Positions 52,789 through 62,860 of a stretch of DNA of 64,000 bases are shown here, in pieces. How positions within the stretch are numbered: position 1 is the stretch's first letter; every line of letters begins with the position of its first letter. The stretch comes from Chitinivibrionales bacterium (GTDB lineage: Bacteria; Fibrobacterota; Chitinivibrionia; Chitinivibrionales; WJKA01), in NCBI GenBank assembly GCA_014728295.1, contig WJLW01000025.1, positions 108,862 to 172,861 on the forward strand, read 5' to 3'. The notes under the pieces are model-generated. The model ran no database searches and was not told where the DNA came from. It worked only from the letters and a program-made list of their open reading frames with translations. The position numbers and the translations under genes are program-made.

Positions 52789-53172
52789 CTAACCCTTCGA
52801 TGGCGCTTTGCGTTTGCCGGCAATCGTTTTGCGTGGACCTTTTCGGGTGCGTGCATTCGTGCGCGTACGTTGACCGTGACAGGGCAGACTGCGTCGATGT
52901 CGCAGGCCGCGGTAGCAGCCGATATCCATAAGCCGCTTAATATTCATGCGGGTTTTACCCCGTAGGCTGCCTTCGATATCATAAGAAGCATCGATGACCT
53001 TACGGATTTTATCCAGATCTGCCTCTGTCAGGTCTTTGACCTTTTTGTTCTCGTCAATACCGGTTTCGCGGCAGATTTCATGAGCAGATGTTTTGCCGAT
53101 GCCGAAAATATAGGTTAGCGATATAAGGCAACGCTTGTTATTAGGTATGTCAACTCCTGCAATTCGAGCCAA
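52789..53172 (-). CDS. rpsM: 30S ribosomal protein S13
   Basis: A 127-residue S13 of the head, contacting the P-site tRNA and L5. The start is TTG at 53172, 7 bases after AGGAGG, and gives the expected [13 protein letters not shown]. The C-terminal tail [20 protein letters not shown] is intact. Confidence 0.96.
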   Translation of the reverse strand: MARIAGVDIPNNKRCLISLTYIFGIGKTSAHEICRETGIDENKKVKDLTEADLDKIRKVIDASYDIEGSLRGKTRMNIKRLMDIGCYRGLRHRRSLPCHGQRTRTNARTRKGPRKTIAGKRKAPSKG

Positions 53173-53208
53173 TTTAGTACCTCCTGGCGCTTATATAAGG
53201 ATGAGAGC

Positions 53209-53325
53209 TTATCCCTGACGCTGTTTATGTTTAGGATTCCGGGAACAGATAACGCGCAGAATACCTTTGCGTTTGATAATCTTGCATCCGTTGCAAATTC
53301 GCTTGACTGAAGCTTTTACTTTCAC
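53209..53325 (-). CDS. rpmJ: 50S ribosomal protein L36
   Basis: A 38-residue protein starting at GTG 53325 and ending TAA 53209-53211. It reads [15 protein letters not shown] and [12 protein letters not shown]; Cys11, Cys14, Cys27 and His33 bind zinc. It lies between secY and rpsM; genes often found in this place elsewhere (adk, map, infA) are absent. The 98 bases up to secY show no other gene. Confidence 0.95.
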   Translation of the reverse strand: MKVKASVKRICNGCKIIKRKGILRVICSRNPKHKQRQG

Positions 53326-53423
53326 GTTATTTTCCTTTGTCGCAACTCACTAGCACAAACCGTGCCGCAAGAAAATACAACTGTAGAACCAATAGTGCAA
53401 ATACGGTGACCTGCACCGCTATA

Positions 53424-54728
53424 TCAGTAAAATCGCCTGCCTCGCAATCGGCCCTTTTTTAGAAAACCCTCATAATTGCGGGTTTGCAGATGCGATTCGA
53501 TTTGTTGCAATGTGTCCAGGGCAACACCAACAACGATAAGTACGCTGGTACCGCCAAAGTAAAATGAAAATTTGAACAATCCCATGAATAAAAAAGGTAC
53601 GATTGAGATAAAAGCCAGAAAAATGGATGCCGGCAGCGTAATTCTGGTAAGTACATTATCCAAAAATTCGGCAGTTTTTTTGCCGGGGCGTATGCCTGGA
53701 ATAAAGCCGCCGGAGCGCTTCAGGTTATCGGCAATGTCAACGGGATTGAAAATAATTGCCGTATAAAAGTAAGTGAAAAATATAATAAGCAGTCCGAAGA
53801 TAATTGAATATAACCACTTTCCCGGCTGCAAAGCTCCCAGCACACTCTGGACAAATTCACTATCGCCAAAAAAGTTACCGATCATGCTTGGCATCATCAT
53901 TATCGAAGAAGCAAATATCATGGGAATAACCCCCGCCATGAGCAGGCGCAGTGGCAGTACGGTGTTCTGCCCCTGATACATTTTCGTCCCCACGACCTTT
54001 TTAGGCGTCTGGATAGGAATGCGACGCGTGGCCTGATAGCCCACGATGATGATGGCGGTCATGGCCAGCACAATAGCAAGCATCCCCAGACTCATCAGCG
54101 GATGGTGCACACCGGAAGTAACCAGTTGTATTTCGCCTAGCAGTGCATCCGGTATCCGTGCAACAATGCCGATAAAGATGATTAGGGATATGCCGTTGCC
54201 GATTCCTCTGTTGGTGATCTGCTCACCCAGCCACATAATGAAAATGGTGCCCGTTGTAAAGCTGATCATGGTGATAAACATAAACTGCCATCTGGCCATG
54301 TTATCCATTACTACATCATTGCTCAGAAGCCAGATCGCAATGCCGGTTGACTGAATAAGGGCAATAAAAACTGTGCCGTAGCGTGTATATTGTGTCAACT
54401 TTTTGCGGCCTTCCGCTCCCTCTCGCTGCAATTTGTGGAAATAGGGAAATACGGTACCCAGAAGCTGTATTATAATGGAAGCGCTGATGTAGGGCATTAT
54501 CCCCAGTGCAAATATTGTTGCACGTTGCAGGTTGCCGCCCACAAACATGTCAAACATGCCGAACAGGTTGTTCTGCACTTGTGAAATCAAATTGGAGAGC
54601 TTTGCAGGATCTATGCCCGGCGTGGGAATATGGCCACCCACGCGGTATATAAAAATCATGAGCATCGTAAAGCCGATTCGTTTACGAAGCTCAGGAACCC
54701 TGAATATATTCGCAATTTTTTCCAGCAC
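53424..54728 (-). CDS. secY: Preprotein translocase subunit SecY
   Basis: A 434-residue channel protein with ten membrane helices. It starts with GTG 54728, overlapping the rplO TAG by one base (TAGTG), with GAGG upstream. Recognisable parts are HIPTPGIDPAKL, the plug region, and the C-terminal LQTRNYEGFLKKGRLRGR. It forms the Sec pore that exports the many signal-peptide proteins of this window. Confidence 0.97.
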   Translation of the reverse strand: MLEKIANIFRVPELRKRIGFTMLMIFIYRVGGHIPTPGIDPAKLSNLISQVQNNLFGMFDMFVGGNLQRATIFALGIMPYISASIIIQLLGTVFPYFHKLQREGAEGRKKLTQYTRYGTVFIALIQSTGIAIWLLSNDVVMDNMARWQFMFITMISFTTGTIFIMWLGEQITNRGIGNGISLIIFIGIVARIPDALLGEIQLVTSGVHHPLMSLGMLAIVLAMTAIIIVGYQATRRIPIQTPKKVVGTKMYQGQNTVLPLRLLMAGVIPMIFASSIMMMPSMIGNFFGDSEFVQSVLGALQPGKWLYSIIFGLLIIFFTYFYTAIIFNPVDIADNLKRSGGFIPGIRPGKKTAEFLDNVLTRITLPASIFLAFISIVPFLFMGLFKFSFYFGGTSVLIVVGVALDTLQQIESHLQTRNYEGFLKKGRLRGRRFY

Positions 54729-55174
54729 TAAATTGCCTCTGCTTTCCCATTTGCTTGTTCAATTTTTTCCTTGGCACTTTGTGAAAAGCCATGCGCGTAT
54801 ATGGTGACTTCTTTGGAGAATTCTCCATTGCCAAGTATTTTGACCGGGATGGATGTGTCGCGAATGAGTTTGTTGTCAAAAAGCCAGGCAATATCAATTT
54901 CCTGTTCGCTGTTAAGCGCTTTGTGTATATCGCCGACGTTAACGATCTGACATTCCTTTTTAAAGCGGTTGCTAAATCCACGTTTGGGAATTCTGCGGGT
55001 AAGAGGAGTTTGTCCGCCTTCGAAATAGGGCTTGTGCTTGCGTCCACTGCGTGCTTTGGCGCCGTTCATTCCATAGCCGGCAGTACATCCCTGACCGCTT
55101 CCCTGGCCGCGGCCGACTCTTTTTTTGCGTTTCCGGGCGCCTTTAGCCGGCTGTAATGTATTTAATGTCAACAC
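54728..55174 (-). CDS. rplO: 50S ribosomal protein L15
   Basis: A 148-residue L15. Its start is GTG 55174, with GGAG 9 bases upstream. The glycine-rich N-terminus (KKRVGRGQGSGQGCTAGYG) and GGQTPLTRRIPKRGF are typical. Confidence 0.95.
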   Translation of the reverse strand: MLTLNTLQPAKGARKRKKRVGRGQGSGQGCTAGYGMNGAKARSGRKHKPYFEGGQTPLTRRIPKRGFSNRFKKECQIVNVGDIHKALNSEQEIDIAWLFDNKLIRDTSIPVKILGNGEFSKEVTIYAHGFSQSAKEKIEQANGKAEAI

Positions 55175-55177
55175 TGG

Positions 55178-55369
55178 TTATGCTCCTTCTACTTCTTCAA
55201 CCTGAACCAGGTGCTTGACGGTATTGATCATGCCCCTGATGCACGGGGTATCGTCATGCAGAACTGATCTGTTCAGCTTGGATATTCCTAATGCTTTGAT
55301 TGTTCGTTTCTGATTTGCGAGTCTGCCGATGGCGCTACGCACCTGGGTGACTTTCAGCTTCTTAGCCAT
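55178..55369 (-). CDS. rpmD: 50S ribosomal protein L30
   Basis: A 63-residue L30. ATG 55369 is preferred to ATG 55375 because the AAGGA site is 9 bases away rather than 3. It contains [19 protein letters not shown] and the final [10 protein letters not shown]. Confidence 0.93.
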   Translation of the reverse strand: MAKKLKVTQVRSAIGRLANQKRTIKALGISKLNRSVLHDDTPCIRGMINTVKHLVQVEEVEGA

Positions 55370-55390
55370 GATCATTGTTCCTTCGAAGCA

Positions 55391-55882
55391 TTATCGTGAC
55401 ATCTGACGGAGTTGTTTAATTTCGTTCCATGATTTGCAATCTTTGAGTCCCTGCAAAGTAGCCTTGGCGACATTGTGCGTTTTGGTAGTGCCCAGACACT
55501 TTGTGAGGATATTTTTTACACCGGCAAGTTCCAGTACGGCGCGCGCCGGTCCGCCGGCGATAACGCCGGTACCCGGCGCCGCCGGTTTGAGAATAATTTT
55601 GCCTGCACCGTAGCGGCCGAGAATTTCGTGCGGTATGGTGCCGTCTACGATACTGACGCTGACCATATTCTTTTTGGCGTTCTCAACCGCTTTGCGGATT
55701 GCTTCGGTCACGTCATTTGCCTTACCCATAGCAATGCCGACATTGCTGTTCCCGTCACCAACGGCAACCAGTGCGTTAAAACCGAAACGGCGTCCGCCTT
55801 TTACCACTTTGGCTACCCGATTGACCGAGATCAGCCGTTCGTTGATTTGCTGTTCTGTTGCGACTGCTTCTACTGTGCTCAA
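55391..55882 (-). CDS. rpsE: 30S ribosomal protein S5
   Basis: A 163-residue S5, starting at TTG 55882 with AAGGA 9 bases upstream. It shows [20 protein letters not shown] and [19 protein letters not shown]5 affects decoding accuracy and shapes the mRNA entry channel. Confidence 0.95.
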   Translation of the reverse strand: MSTVEAVATEQQINERLISVNRVAKVVKGGRRFGFNALVAVGDGNSNVGIAMGKANDVTEAIRKAVENAKKNMVSVSIVDGTIPHEILGRYGAGKIILKPAAPGTGVIAGGPARAVLELAGVKNILTKCLGTTKTHNVAKATLQGLKDCKSWNEIKQLRQMSR

Positions 55883-55905
55883 GGTTGATTTCCTTTCGAC
55901 TCTTA

Positions 55906-56283
55906 TCAGAATTCCAGACCGGATTTGCGTACTGCGGCGGCAAGTGCCCTGATCCGGCCTTGATAAGCATATCCTCGGCGATCAAAAACAACTTTGCTGA
56001 TTCCTTTTTCTTTTGCTTTTTCGGCGACAAGCTCTCCAACGATCTTTGAGATATCGGACTTTTTATTTGCTTCTGAATCCGATAGCTTTTGTTTTACTTC
56101 GGGAGAGTTGCTGCCGACCTGCACCAGGGAACTGCGGTTGTCGTCATCAATGATCTGCGCATAAATGTGATTAAGACTGCGTCGAACACTCAAACGGGGA
56201 CACTCGGCAGTTCCCGAAATCTTTTTGCGAATGCGGGCTGCCCGGCGTTTGCGCTCGATTATGCGTTGTTTAGCTTGATCCAT
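55906..56283 (-). CDS. rplR: 50S ribosomal protein L18
   Basis: A 125-residue 5S rRNA-binding protein with [30 protein letters not shown] and [17 protein letters not shown]. Confidence 0.95.
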   Translation of the reverse strand: MDQAKQRIIERKRRAARIRKKISGTAECPRLSVRRSLNHIYAQIIDDDNRSSLVQVGSNSPEVKQKLSDSEANKKSDISKIVGELVAEKAKEKGISKVVFDRRGYAYQGRIRALAAAVRKSGLEF

Positions 56284-56309
56284 AAATTGTACTCAGCTCC
56301 AACTGACGT

Positions 56310-56849
56310 TTATTTGACGTTTGCTTTTCCGGCTTTGGTTCGTACGTATTCACCGGCGTAGCGGATTCCTTTTCCTTTATAGGGTTCGGGCGGGCGAATA
56401 GAGCGGATGTCCGAAGCAACCTGGCCCACTTGACGTTTATCAATCCCTTCGACAGAAATCTTATTGGGACCATCAGTGTTCAGGGTGATTCCTTCATCGG
56501 CGCGAAACCAAATGGGATGGGAGTAGCCTACCGAGATGATGAGGTCTTTGCCGCGTTTATCAACTTTATAGCCTACACCAATAATTTCAAGATCCTTTTT
56601 GAATCCGCTTGAAACACCGGTAACCATATTCTGTACCAGAATGCGATACAGCCCCCACTTGGGAAAATGAGCTTTGTCCTGTGAAGGTGGCGCAACCTTG
56701 ATTTCCGTTTCACCGATTGCAAGGGTGAACTCTTCGGGAACTTCTTGTGCCAGGGTTCCTTTGGGACCCTTCACCTCAACAGCCGTGCCTGTGCGCTTGA
56801 CTTCCACGCCCGTTGGCAGGCTTATGGGATTTTTTCCTATTCGAGACAA
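56310..56849 (-). CDS. rplF: 50S ribosomal protein L6
   Basis: A 179-residue L6. The start is TTG 56849 with AAGGAG 8 bases upstream, giving SRIGKNPISLPTGV. The C-terminal RPPEPYKGKGIRYAGEYVR is the conserved segment by the factor-binding site. Confidence 0.95.
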   Translation of the reverse strand: MSRIGKNPISLPTGVEVKRTGTAVEVKGPKGTLAQEVPEEFTLAIGETEIKVAPPSQDKAHFPKWGLYRILVQNMVTGVSSGFKKDLEIIGVGYKVDKRGKDLIISVGYSHPIWFRADEGITLNTDGPNKISVEGIDKRQVGQVASDIRSIRPPEPYKGKGIRYAGEYVRTKAGKANVK

Positions 56850-56879
56850 AGTCTAACTCCTTGCTGAGCGTTGGGTTGG

Positions 56880-57275
56880 TTACCAGACTTTTCCAATTAC
56901 TTCGCCGCCAACATTGATCTTGCGGCATTGACGATCGGTAAGCACGCCTTTTGATGTTGACACAATGGCAATGCCCATGCCGTTGAGCACCTTGGGTAGT
57001 GAATCTACTGAGGCAAATGCCTTGCGACCGGGTTTACTAATGCGTTCAATCCCCTGAATTGCGCTTTTCATATCATCATTGTACTTAAGCAGAATCTTAA
57101 TCTGACCTTGCTTGCTGTCTTCGACAAATGCGTATTTGTTGATGAAATGAGTTTCATGCAGTATGCGCGTGATTTCCCGCTTGAGATTTGATGCCGGTAT
57201 GGTAACCGTACGCTTTTTAGCCTGCAGGGCATTGCGTATGCGGGTAAACATATCTGCTATCTGGTCTGTCAACAT
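56880..57275 (-). CDS. rpsH: 30S ribosomal protein S8
   Basis: A 131-residue 16S-binding protein with DQIADMFTRIRNALQAKKR and the C-terminal ISTSKGVLTDRQCR (here VSTSKGVLTDRQCRKINVGGE). In E. coli S8 represses the spc operon; whether it does so here cannot be seen. Confidence 0.96.
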   Translation of the reverse strand: MLTDQIADMFTRIRNALQAKKRTVTIPASNLKREITRILHETHFINKYAFVEDSKQGQIKILLKYNDDMKSAIQGIERISKPGRKAFASVDSLPKVLNGMGIAIVSTSKGVLTDRQCRKINVGGEVIGKVW

Positions 57276-57300
57276 CGCGTTGCTCTCCTTTGATTGATCG

Positions 57301-57486
57301 TTACCAGCTCGACTTAGTCACACCGGGTATGACTCCTTCAAGAGCCAGTTCTCTGAAACAGATTCTGCAAATACCAAAACGGCGAATATAGGCACGGGGA
57401 CGTCCGCACCGCCTGCATCGATTGTAGCTGCGCACGGCAAACTTGGGTTTTTTTCGAGATTTTTCAATGAGCGCTTTTCGAGCCAC
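57301..57486 (-). CDS. rpsN: 30S ribosomal protein S14, short zinc-binding type
   Basis: A 61-residue type Z S14. It starts with GTG 57486. Two CxxC pairs ([10 protein letters not shown] and [10 protein letters not shown]) bind zinc. This short form is the ancestral C+ type. Confidence 0.96.
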   Translation of the reverse strand: MARKALIEKSRKKPKFAVRSYNRCRRCGRPRAYIRRFGICRICFRELALEGVIPGVTKSSW

Positions 57487-57501
57487 AAATAACTCCTTGC
57501 C

Positions 57502-58065
57502 TTAGTTCTTGCGAAAGGGCATTCCCATTTCTTCGAGCAGGGCAAAAGCCTGTTCGTTGGTGGGTGCACTGGTGCAAATGTTGATGTCCATGCCGGTGAT
57601 ACGGCTGATTTTGTCGCGATCGACTTCCAGAAAGACGATCTGCTCCTTAATTCCCAGTGTATAGTTGCCGCGTCCGTCAAAGGCCTTGCGATTCAGGCCC
57701 CTGAAATCACGGATACGGGGAATTGCTATGGATACAAGTCGATCAAAAAATTCATACATGCGTGCATTGCGTAGCGTGACCCGGCAGCCGATTTTCATGC
57801 CTTTGCGTAGCTTGAAATTGGATATTGCCTGGCGCGCCTGCGTAATAACCGGACTTTGACCGGTGATAGCTCGCAGGGTTTCCACGGCCTCGTCCAGCAG
57901 TTTGGGTTCTCCCACGGCTCTCCCCACGCCCATGTTGATAACAATTTTCTGGATGCGGGGGATTTGCATGGCATTGGATAATCCCAGACGTGTTTTGAGT
58001 GCCGGAACTACTTTCTCTTCGTACTTGACGCGCATGCGCGGTTTGTTTTTTATTTCAGTACTCAA
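57502..58065 (-). CDS. rplE: 50S ribosomal protein L5
   Basis: A 187-residue 5S rRNA-binding protein. The start is taken as TTG 58065, which overlaps the rplX TGA and lies 8 bases after AAGGAG; it yields [20 protein letters not shown]. An ATG at 58035 has no such site, and longer readings run inside rplX. Segments [19 protein letters not shown] and [20 protein letters not shown] are typical. Confidence 0.94.
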   Translation of the reverse strand: MSTEIKNKPRMRVKYEEKVVPALKTRLGLSNAMQIPRIQKIVINMGVGRAVGEPKLLDEAVETLRAITGQSPVITQARQAISNFKLRKGMKIGCRVTLRNARMYEFFDRLVSIAIPRIRDFRGLNRKAFDGRGNYTLGIKEQIVFLEVDRDKISRITGMDINICTSAPTNEQAFALLEEMGMPFRKN

Positions 58066-58379
58066 TCTACCGTCTCCTTGGCTTTCTTGGAAAATCTGAC
58101 TCGTTTGCCGCTGTCCAGAATTTTCGAACCGACGCGGGTTGGTTTCCCCGTTTTGGAACACATCAACATTAAATTAGCGAGATGGATCGGTGCTTCTTTT
58201 TCGACGATGCCACCCTGTTGATTATTTGGATTCGGCTTGGTATGGCGCTTGACAATATTTTTGCCTTCTACCAGCGCTTTGTTTTTATCGGGCAGAATTC
58301 TGATGATCCGGCCGGTTTCGCCTTTAAACTCTCCGGCGGTGATCATCACAGTATCGTTTTTTTTCAGTCGTGCTGGCAT
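58062..58379 (-). CDS. rplX: 50S ribosomal protein L24
   Basis: A 105-residue L24, an initiator of 50S assembly. It has a KOW motif near the start ([19 protein letters not shown]) and the C-terminal [19 protein letters not shown]. Its end holds the ribosome-binding site of rplE. Confidence 0.96.
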   Translation of the reverse strand: MPARLKKNDTVMITAGEFKGETGRIIRILPDKNKALVEGKNIVKRHTKPNPNNQQGGIVEKEAPIHLANLMLMCSKTGKPTRVGSKILDSGKRVRFSKKAKETVD

Positions 58380-58388
58380 GATTGCTCC

Positions 58389-58757
58389 TTAGAGTACTTC
58401 CGGCGCAAGCGAGACAATTCTCATGAAACGCCGTTCGCGCAGTTCGCGGGCGACCGGGCCGAAAATGCGCGTGCCTTTGGGTTCATTTGCTTCGTTGATT
58501 ATTACGGCAGCATTGTCCGAAAATCTGATGTAGGTGCCGTCCTTACGACCGAACTCCTTTTTGGTTCTTACAACTACGGCCCGTGCGACCGAACCCTTTT
58601 TTACGGGGGAATTCGGTATCGCGTCCTTGACTGCCACAACAATGATATCGCCGACCCGGGCATAGCGCCTTCCCGTACCGCCAAGGATACGGATGCACTG
58701 AATTTTCTTGGCGCCCGAGTTGTCTGCGATGTTGAGGATCGATTCTACTTGTATCAT
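58389..58757 (-). CDS. rplN: 50S ribosomal protein L14
   Basis: A 122-residue L14 of standard length. It opens [19 protein letters not shown] and contains [20 protein letters not shown]. Confidence 0.97.
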   Translation of the reverse strand: MIQVESILNIADNSGAKKIQCIRILGGTGRRYARVGDIIVVAVKDAIPNSPVKKGSVARAVVVRTKKEFGRKDGTYIRFSDNAAVIINEANEPKGTRIFGPVARELRERRFMRIVSLAPEVL

Positions 58758-58793
58758 GATAGCCTTTACCTGATAAGAGCTGGTTCTCTGATA

Positions 58794-59051
58794 TTATTGA
58801 GCCTTGGTAAGCAAGGTTCCGACACGCCAGCGTTTCGTTTTAGACAGAGGCCGGGTTTCGATTATGCGCACCTTATCACCAATCGAGCACTCATTTTGCT
58901 CGTCGTGAGCAACATAGCGCTTGTTCTCGCGAATGATTTTTCCATACTTTGAATGGGTTATCTGTCGCTGCACATTGACAACAACGCTCTTTTCCATTTT
59001 ATCGCTTACCACAGTACCAATTCGGGTCTTTCGTGCATTTCTTTCTGACAT
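58794..59051 (-). CDS. rpsQ: 30S ribosomal protein S17
   Basis: An 85-residue S17, an OB-fold 16S-binding protein, with KTRIGTVVSDKMEKSVVV and IIETRPLSKTKRWRV. Confidence 0.96.
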   Translation of the reverse strand: MSERNARKTRIGTVVSDKMEKSVVVNVQRQITHSKYGKIIRENKRYVAHDEQNECSIGDKVRIIETRPLSKTKRWRVGTLLTKAQ

Positions 59052-59070
59052 TTGCTATCCTTACAGATGG

Positions 59071-59274
59071 TTACGCTTTCTGCTCTGCCAGCTTAAGCTC
59101 ACTCAGTACGGTTTTTGCTCGCGCTATTTCGCGGCGGACATCACGCAATCGCAGTGGATTGCTCAATTGACCTAATTTTGCTTGAAAGCGAAGGTTGAAG
59201 TACTCTTCTTCCAGACCTTCGATTTTTTCTGTAACTTCAACAGGAGATAATTCTCTGAGCTCTTTTGCTTTCAT
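59071..59274 (-). CDS. rpmC: 50S ribosomal protein L29
   Basis: A 67-residue helical protein at the peptide exit, with [20 protein letters not shown] and [20 protein letters not shown]. Confidence 0.95.
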   Translation of the reverse strand: MKAKELRELSPVEVTEKIEGLEEEYFNLRFQAKLGQLSNPLRLRDVRREIARAKTVLSELKLAEQKA

Positions 59275-59277
59275 TGG

Positions 59278-59694
59278 TTATCCTGTTTTTTCAAGTTCGA
59301 CAAATCGTGTGCTCAAGGGCAGTTTCTGTGCAGCCAGACGCATGGCCTCACGGGCGATATCGGTTTTTACTCCCGACATTTCAAACATCATGGTTCCCGG
59401 ACGAACTACTGCAACCCAGCCTTCAGGTGAACCTTTACCCTTTCCCATACGGGATTCGGCAGGGTGTTTGGTATATGGCTTGTGAGGAAAAATGCGAATC
59501 CAGATCTTCCCGCCGCGTTTGATAAAGCGGGTCATCGCAACACGTGCGGCTTCTATCTGGCGGCTGTCAATCCAGCCCGGCTGCAGCGCCTGCATTCCGA
59601 ATTCTCCGAATGCGAGCGTATTGCCGCGGGTGGCTGCATTGCGCCGGTGACCGCGTTGCTGTCTGCGCCATTTAACTTTTTTGGGTGCAAGCAT
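59278..59694 (-). CDS. rplP: 50S ribosomal protein L16
   Basis: A 138-residue L16 near the A-site tRNA. It begins [18 protein letters not shown] and has [20 protein letters not shown]. It starts 18 bases after rpsC and ends 3 bases before rpmC. Confidence 0.96.
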   Translation of the reverse strand: MLAPKKVKWRRQQRGHRRNAATRGNTLAFGEFGMQALQPGWIDSRQIEAARVAMTRFIKRGGKIWIRIFPHKPYTKHPAESRMGKGKGSPEGWVAVVRPGTMMFEMSGVKTDIAREAMRLAAQKLPLSTRFVELEKTG

Positions 59695-59712
59695 GGTTTC
59701 GAAATTCCTTCC

Positions 59713-60393
59713 TTACATTGCTGCCGGCTGAGCGGCTTCCGTGTTCTTCGATTTTGACGATTCCGCACGGCGAATAATTTCACCTTTACAGATCCACACT
59801 TTAAGGCCGATACAGCCGTAAGTTGTGTGGGAAGTCTGCGTTGCGTAGTCGATGTCGGCGCGCAAAGTGTGCAAGGGTATGCGTCCTTCTTTAAACGTTT
59901 CCGTGCGTGCAATTTCGGCGCCATTCAATCTGCCGGATATCGTTACTTTAATGCCTTCGGCTCCCATCCGCATCGCCGTTGAAATCGCTTTTTTGATCGC
60001 TTTCTTATATGAAACGCGTTTTGCAACCTGGCGGGAAATGTTGTCGGCAACCAGTTGGGAATCCATTTCCGGTTTTTTCACTTCCTTTATATTAATCTGC
60101 GTTTCTTTCTGGGTCAGATGCTGCAGCTCGCCTTTGAGGCGTTCGACCTCTTCACCCCGCTTGCCGATGACAATTCCAGGGCGTGAGGTATTGATCGTTA
60201 CAATTATGCGCTTTGCGGTTCGCTCAATTTTGACTTTTGCAATTCCGCCGTGTTCCATGCGCTTTTTCAGGTAGCTGCGAATAATGAAATCTTCGTAAAG
60301 GTAATCGCTGAATTTGGTTTTCGCATACCAGTTTGAACTCCACGATTGCGTGATGCCTATGCGTAAACCGGTTGGATTTGCTTTCTGACCCAA
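59713..60393 (-). CDS. rpsC: 30S ribosomal protein S3
   Basis: A 226-residue S3 of the mRNA entry tunnel. The start is TTG 60393 with AGGAGG 6 bases upstream, giving [20 protein letters not shown] domain ([16 protein letters not shown]) and the C-terminal domain ([16 protein letters not shown]) are complete. Confidence 0.96.
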   Translation of the reverse strand: MGQKANPTGLRIGITQSWSSNWYAKTKFSDYLYEDFIIRSYLKKRMEHGGIAKVKIERTAKRIIVTINTSRPGIVIGKRGEEVERLKGELQHLTQKETQINIKEVKKPEMDSQLVADNISRQVAKRVSYKKAIKKAISTAMRMGAEGIKVTISGRLNGAEIARTETFKEGRIPLHTLRADIDYATQTSHTTYGCIGLKVWICKGEIIRRAESSKSKNTEAAQPAAM

Positions 60394-60403
60394 TGGTTCC
60401 TCC

Positions 60404-60745
60404 TCAGTCAGACAGGGTTACACTGATGTGGCACATTTTTTTAACTATGCGACCGACGCGTCCTTGCGCGCGTGCGCGGAACCGTTTCAATTGTGGTCCC
60501 TGGTCGACTCTGATTTCCTTCACAAGCAGTCCATCAATATCGATGGCGGCTTCTGCATTTTTGCTTTGCATATTGGCAACGGCCGATTTTATTGTCTTGG
60601 CAACATCAACAGCCACGCTTTTGCTAATATTCAGTTCCAGCATGCTCAACGCATCCCCAACCGGTTTGCCCTTGACGGCATTTGCTACCAGTCGGGCCTT
60701 CGTCGGTGTTGATCGTACAAAACGTGCTCGTGCTGTGGATTCCAT
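60404..60745 (-). CDS. rplV: 50S ribosomal protein L22
   Basis: A 113-residue L22 lining the exit tunnel. The ATG at 60745 gives the family N-terminus ([18 protein letters not shown]); longer readings extend into rpsS. The tunnel loop [20 protein letters not shown] is present. Confidence 0.95.
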   Translation of the reverse strand: MESTARARFVRSTPTKARLVANAVKGKPVGDALSMLELNISKSVAVDVAKTIKSAVANMQSKNAEAAIDIDGLLVKEIRVDQGPQLKRFRARAQGRVGRIVKKMCHISVTLSD

Positions 60746-60764
60746 CGATACTCTCCCTGATCGT

Positions 60765-61052
60765 TTAGCGCTTGCCTGATTTGTCTTGCCTGGTGTGGCC
60801 TCCATGGCCGCGATACACGCGGGTTGGCGCGAATTCGCCCAGCTTGTGGCCGACCATGTTTTCAGAAATATAGGCCGGCACGAATTGCTTGCCGTTGTGC
60901 ACGGCAAAGGTCAGGCCGACAAATTCAGGAACTATCGTAGAGCGACGCGACCAAGTTTTGATGACCTTTTTCTGGCCGGTCTTATTCATTTTCTCGACTT
61001 TTTTCACAAGATGGTCTTCTACAAACGGACCTTTTTTTATGGAACGGGCCAT
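60765..61052 (-). CDS. rpsS: 30S ribosomal protein S19
   Basis: A 95-residue S19 of the head. It opens [18 protein letters not shown] and has [19 protein letters not shown] and [12 protein letters not shown]. Confidence 0.97.
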   Translation of the reverse strand: MARSIKKGPFVEDHLVKKVEKMNKTGQKKVIKTWSRRSTIVPEFVGLTFAVHNGKQFVPAYISENMVGHKLGEFAPTRVYRGHGGHTRQDKSGKR

Positions 61053-61066
61053 ATCGTCTTACCTCG

Positions 61067-61897
61067 CTATTTGCTCTTTCTGCGACGAATAATGTACTTG
61101 TTAGACAATTTCTTTGCTTTTCGGGTCTTCAGACCTTTGGCACTCTGCCCCCAGGGTGACACCGGATGACCGCCTCCCGCTGTTTTACCTTCACCGCCGC
61201 CCATGGGATGATCCACTGGATTCATGACGACGCCGCGCACGTGCGGACGACGACCCATGTGGCGCTTGCGACCGGCCGAACCGAGGACGATATTCATGTG
61301 CTCCGGATTGCTGACTTGACCGATCGTCGCAACGCACCGTTCGTCAAAATTGCGGATCTCATTGGAAGGCAGCTTTACCTGCACCATATTGTTTTCTTTC
61401 GAGGCCACCTCGGCATAGGCTCCGGCTGTGCGCACCATCTGACCGCCCTTACCGACACGCATCTCGATGTTGTGAATCATGGCGCCTGCCGGGATGTTCT
61501 TGAGCGGCATGCAGTTGCCTTCGCTGAGCGGTACGGATTCGCCCGCAATAATCCGCTGGCCGACTTTCATGTTGGCTGTAGCCAGTATGTACCTGCGTTC
61601 ACCGTCGTGATACTTGACAAGTGCAATGAAGCAGGTACGGTTGGGATCGTATTCGATGGTTTCGACAGTACCCGCAATGTCAAGTTTGTTGCGCTTGAAA
61701 TCGATAATCCGGTAGTATTGGCGACTGCCGCCACCGCGGTGGCGAACCATGATCTGACCGGTATTGTTGCGCCCGCTGTATTTCTTTTTGGGAGCCAGAA
61801 GGGGCTTATGGGGCTTGTCGGTGGTGACCGCGTCAAAGCTGCACACGGTTTTATACCGTGAAGTTGGTGTTACCGGTCGAAATGATTTTGTAGCCAT
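61067..61897 (-). CDS. rplB: 50S ribosomal protein L2
   Basis: A 276-residue L2, needed for subunit joining and the peptidyl transferase centre. Conserved parts include RHRGGGSRQYYRIIDFKR and the C-terminal GVVMNPVDHPMGGGEGKTAG with the essential histidine. Confidence 0.97.
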   Translation of the reverse strand: MATKSFRPVTPTSRYKTVCSFDAVTTDKPHKPLLAPKKKYSGRNNTGQIMVRHRGGGSRQYYRIIDFKRNKLDIAGTVETIEYDPNRTCFIALVKYHDGERRYILATANMKVGQRIIAGESVPLSEGNCMPLKNIPAGAMIHNIEMRVGKGGQMVRTAGAYAEVASKENNMVQVKLPSNEIRNFDERCVATIGQVSNPEHMNIVLGSAGRKRHMGRRPHVRGVVMNPVDHPMGGGEGKTAGGGHPVSPWGQSAKGLKTRKAKKLSNKYIIRRRKSK

Positions 61898-61927
61898 ACG
61901 TGCTCTTTCATCGTAGTTCGATAGTGA

Positions 61928-62218
61928 TTATACTTCTCCAAATTGTGCGATCGACTGACCTTCTTCAAGGGTTATTATCGCCTTTTTACGATCTGTTCGC
62001 TTGCCAACGAAGCGGCCCATGCGCTTTTTCTTCCCTTTGGCGATAGCCGTATTGATCTTGACAACGTTTACCTTGAAGAGCTTTTCGACTGCTTCTTTGA
62101 TTTCAATTTTATTTGCTTTGGTATCAACCTCAAATACATACTTATTCTGTTCACTGCGCAGAATAGTGTTTTTCTCGGTGATTGACGGGCTTTTTATTAT
62201 TCGATGATACATACTCAC
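61928..62218 (-). CDS. rplW: 50S ribosomal protein L23
   Basis: A 96-residue L23 at the tunnel exit, docking site of trigger factor and SRP. GTG 62218 overlaps the rplD TGA as GTGA and has GGAGG 10 bases upstream; ATG 62212 is a possible alternative. It shows [14 protein letters not shown] and [20 protein letters not shown]. Confidence 0.94.
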   Translation of the reverse strand: MSMYHRIIKSPSITEKNTILRSEQNKYVFEVDTKANKIEIKEAVEKLFKVNVVKINTAIAKGKKKRMGRFVGKRTDRKKAIITLEEGQSIAQFGEV

Positions 62219-62844
62219 TTTGCTACCGCCTCCTCAATTTTGCCGATCAGCTCTTCGGCGCCGAAAATGATGTTCTCGTTTAAAAGAACGTCCAGCGCAT
62301 TGAGCTCGGATAGTGGCTTGACCTGCAGGCGCTCAATATTTCTGCTTGAGAGATACACCTTATCTTGTCCGGCATCCAGAATAAGAAGGTTTTTATTGCC
62401 GTCCAGAGCAGCTTTTCTGAGCAATACTGCAATCTGCTTCGTTTTTGCTTCCTCGCAGGCTATACGATCGAATACAACGATTTTTTCTGCTTGAGCTCGT
62501 GAGGTGAGGGCCGATGTCAAGGCTTTTATGCGCAGTTTACGGGGGATCGTTCTGGTGAAAGTGCGTGGTTGCGGACCAAAAGATTTGCCGCCGCGCACCC
62601 ACACTGGTGAGGTATTTGATCCGGCTCGGGCCCGGCCAGTGCCTTTTTGTTTCCACGGTTTGCCGGTGCCGCCGCTTACCTCGGAACGCCCCTTTGCCTT
62701 GGCGGTACCCTGGCGCCTGTTGGCCTGGTACATCGTAGCGACCTGGTGCAACAGTGCATCATTTACCGTAGTATTAAAGACTGCGTCGGGCAGATTGAGA
62801 TCGCCTTTGGCCGTACCGTCACCCGAGAATAATTTAGCTTTCAT
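62215..62844 (-). CDS. rplD: 50S ribosomal protein L4
   Basis: A 209-residue L4. The tunnel loop ([20 protein letters not shown] and [10 protein letters not shown]) is intact. In E. coli L4 represses the S10 operon; the operon leader lies outside the window. Confidence 0.97.
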   Translation of the reverse strand: MKAKLFSGDGTAKGDLNLPDAVFNTTVNDALLHQVATMYQANRRQGTAKAKGRSEVSGGTGKPWKQKGTGRARAGSNTSPVWVRGGKSFGPQPRTFTRTIPRKLRIKALTSALTSRAQAEKIVVFDRIACEEAKTKQIAVLLRKAALDGNKNLLILDAGQDKVYLSSRNIERLQVKPLSELNALDVLLNENIIFGAEELIGKIEEAVAK

Positions 62845-62860
62845 TTTCGCTTACCTTCTG

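Noticed and set aside
57502..58161. rplE start upstream of 58065
   Set aside because: The extra residues come from inside rplX in another frame; the TTG at 58065 has a strong Shine-Dalgarno and gives the usual L5 length.
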